Shown here: positions 5,311-6,452 of the stretch, piece by piece
Numbering within the stretch: the first letter of the stretch is position 1
Layout: every line of letters starts with the position of its first letter
Assembly (NCBI GenBank): GCA_023134875.1
Contig: JAGLUH010000136.1
Coordinates: 1-6,452, forward strand
From: Candidatus Zixiibacteriota bacterium
Lineage (GTDB): Bacteria > Zixibacteria > MSB-5A5 > CAIYYT01
Length of the DNA stretch: 6,452 nt
Reading direction: 5' to 3'
Notes under the pieces: generated by a model
Seen by the model: the letters and a program-made list of their open reading frames with translations, nothing else
Databases searched by the model: none
Told to the model about the DNA's origin: nothing
Translations under genes and position numbers: made by a program

Positions 5311-6452
5311 ATGTTTGATACACTGTCTGAAAAGCTTGATCGGGTTTTCAAGAACCTGAGCGGTCGGGGAAAGCTGACGGAAAAGAATGTCCGCGATTCG
5401 CTTAAGGAGATCAAGCGCGCGCTTCTGGAAGCGGATGTCAACTTCAAGGTTGTCAAACAGTTCATTGCCGAGGTGCAGGAGAAGGCGCTCGGTCAGCAAG
5501 TACTCAGATCAATCTCGCCGGGTCAGCTCATCGTTAAAATCGTCCATGGCGAACTGGTCAGTATCCTGGGCGGTCGCAATGAACCGCTGCAACTTCCTTC
5601 CTCCCCGGGTAAGTTGCTGATCTGCGGTCTACAGGGTTCCGGCAAGACGACTTTATGTGCCAAGTTAGCGCTCCATTACCACAAGAAAAATGTCAAACCC
5701 TTGCTGGTGGCTGCTGATATATATCGCCCCGCCGCCGTCAAACAGTTGCAGGTGCTGGGCAAGTCAATTGATATTCCGGTTTTTCACATTGACAAACAGC
5801 CTCCGGAGATCTGCCGTAAGGCTGTGGCGTACGCCGAAGAGCAGGAATTGAATCCAGTAATCTTCGACACCGCCGGTCGACTGCATATCGACGAAAAACT
5901 GATGGCGGAACTCCAGGAGATCAAGCGGCAGGTCAAACCGGATGAGATCATCCTGGTCGCCGATGCGATGACCGGTCAGGATGCCGTCAATGTGGCCAGC
6001 CGCTTCGATGAGCTGCTTGATTTGACCGGCGTCGCCTTGAGTAAGCTGGACGGCGACGCTCGTGGCGGCGCGGCGCTTTCGATCAGGAGCGTTACCGGCA
6101 AGCCGCTGAAGCTGATCAGTATCGGCGAGAAACTTACCGATCTGGAGATGTTCCATCCCGACCGGATCGCTTCCCGTATCCTGGGAATGGGTGATGTTGT
6201 CTCGCTGGTAGAGAAAGCGCAAGAGAGTATTGATCTGGCCGAAGCGAAGAAACTGGAAAAGAAACTACATAAGGAAGCGTTCACGCTGGAGGATTTCTAC
6301 AAGCAGCTTCAACAGATCAAGAAAATGGGGTCGCTTGACTCGATCCTGCAGATGATTCCCGGGGTTTCCAAGGCGATGAAAGGGGTTGAAGTTGATGAAA
6401 CGGGTCTGGGCAAGGTGGAGGCGATGATCCTGTCAATGACGCCGGAGGAGCG
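5311..6452 (+). CDS. ffh: Signal recognition particle protein Ffh (5' part, runs off the window)
   Basis: Ffh is the GTPase that, with 4.5S/SRP RNA, binds signal sequences of nascent membrane and exported proteins and docks with FtsY at the membrane. The first 380 residues are present. The N domain is at about 1-90 (FDTLSEKLDRVFKNLSGRG). The G domain has the P-loop GLQGSGKTT at 106-114, then DIYRPAAVKQL, DTAGRLHIDEKLMAEL, DAMTGQDAVNVA and LSKLDGDARGGAALS. FHPDRIASRILGMGDVVSLVEKA links to the methionine-rich M domain, which begins with FTLEDFYKQLQQIKKMG. All GTPase motifs are intact; Ser replaces the usual Thr in the TKLD motif, a mild change. The window ends at MTPEER, before the SRP-RNA-binding helices. 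The ATG at 5311 has a good site (GAGGG at 5300-5304). It has its own promoter and is a housekeeping gene, probably functionally separate from the upstream signalling genes. Confidence 0.98.
   Translation, partial: MFDTLSEKLDRVFKNLSGRGKLTEKNVRDSLKEIKRALLEADVNFKVVKQFIAEVQEKALGQQVLRSISPGQLIVKIVHGELVSILGGRNEPLQLPSSPGKLLICGLQGSGKTTLCAKLALHYHKKNVKPLLVAADIYRPAAVKQLQVLGKSIDIPVFHIDKQPPEICRKAVAYAEEQELNPVIFDTAGRLHIDEKLMAELQEIKRQVKPDEIILVADAMTGQDAVNVASRFDELLDLTGVALSKLDGDARGGAALSIRSVTGKPLKLISIGEKLTDLEMFHPDRIASRILGMGDVVSLVEKAQESIDLAEAKKLEKKLHKEAFTLEDFYKQLQQIKKMGSLDSILQMIPGVSKAMKGVEVDETGLGKVEAMILSMTPEE

Noticed and set aside
5764..6222. 152-codon minus-strand open frame inside ffh
   Set aside because: It lies opposite the highly conserved Ffh GTPase domain; its product has no recognisable feature.
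1..6452. CRISPR arrays, tRNA or rRNA genes, insertion sequences
   Set aside because: I saw no regularly spaced repeat array, no cloverleaf-like sequence and no transposase or terminal inverted repeats. The spaces between genes are too small for rRNA.

Overview
The window is bacterial, gene-dense and about half G+C. All supported genes lie on the + strand. Nothing fixes the lineage. The compact stand-alone receiver genes, the DUF342/FapA gene beside ffh and the lack of close matches I can recall fit an uncultivated bacterium, possibly of a Zixibacteria/FCB or deltaproteobacterial type, but that is a weak guess.

Layout. Positions 1-537 hold the end of an upstream gene of unknown function, with a possible CsgG/FlgT-like fold. 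A 225-base gap follows (538-762). It contains no convincing gene but has two near-identical 18-base direct repeats flanking three short inverted repeats. From 763 to 5134 six genes run head to tail with overlaps or short gaps: a PAS-histidine-kinase-like protein, a stand-alone receiver, a coiled-coil protein, a CheB-methylesterase-like protein, a second stand-alone receiver, and a large FapA/DUF342 protein. A 176-base gap (5135-5310) carries a near-consensus sigma70-type promoter that serves ffh, the signal recognition particle GTPase, which runs off the right edge.

How the genes may work together. The six-gene cluster looks like a signalling cassette with two members that appear to have lost catalysis. 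The kinase-like protein keeps the phosphoacceptor histidine but lacks the acidic residue after it and the recognisable ATP-binding boxes. The CheB-like protein lacks all three residues of the methylesterase Ser-His-Asp triad. Both receivers, in contrast, keep their phosphorylation sites. This suggests a phosphotransfer or scaffold module (compare ChpT, a histidine phosphotransferase with a degenerate kinase fold) that may act on FapA or a surface/motility process. The assignments are by eye and the system-level reading is inference.

A second oddity is the FapA gene. Its conserved N-terminal domain is encoded upstream of the first ATG, GTG or TTG in frame. Either it starts at a CTG two bases after the receiver stop codon, or there is a frameshift or fusion with the receiver.
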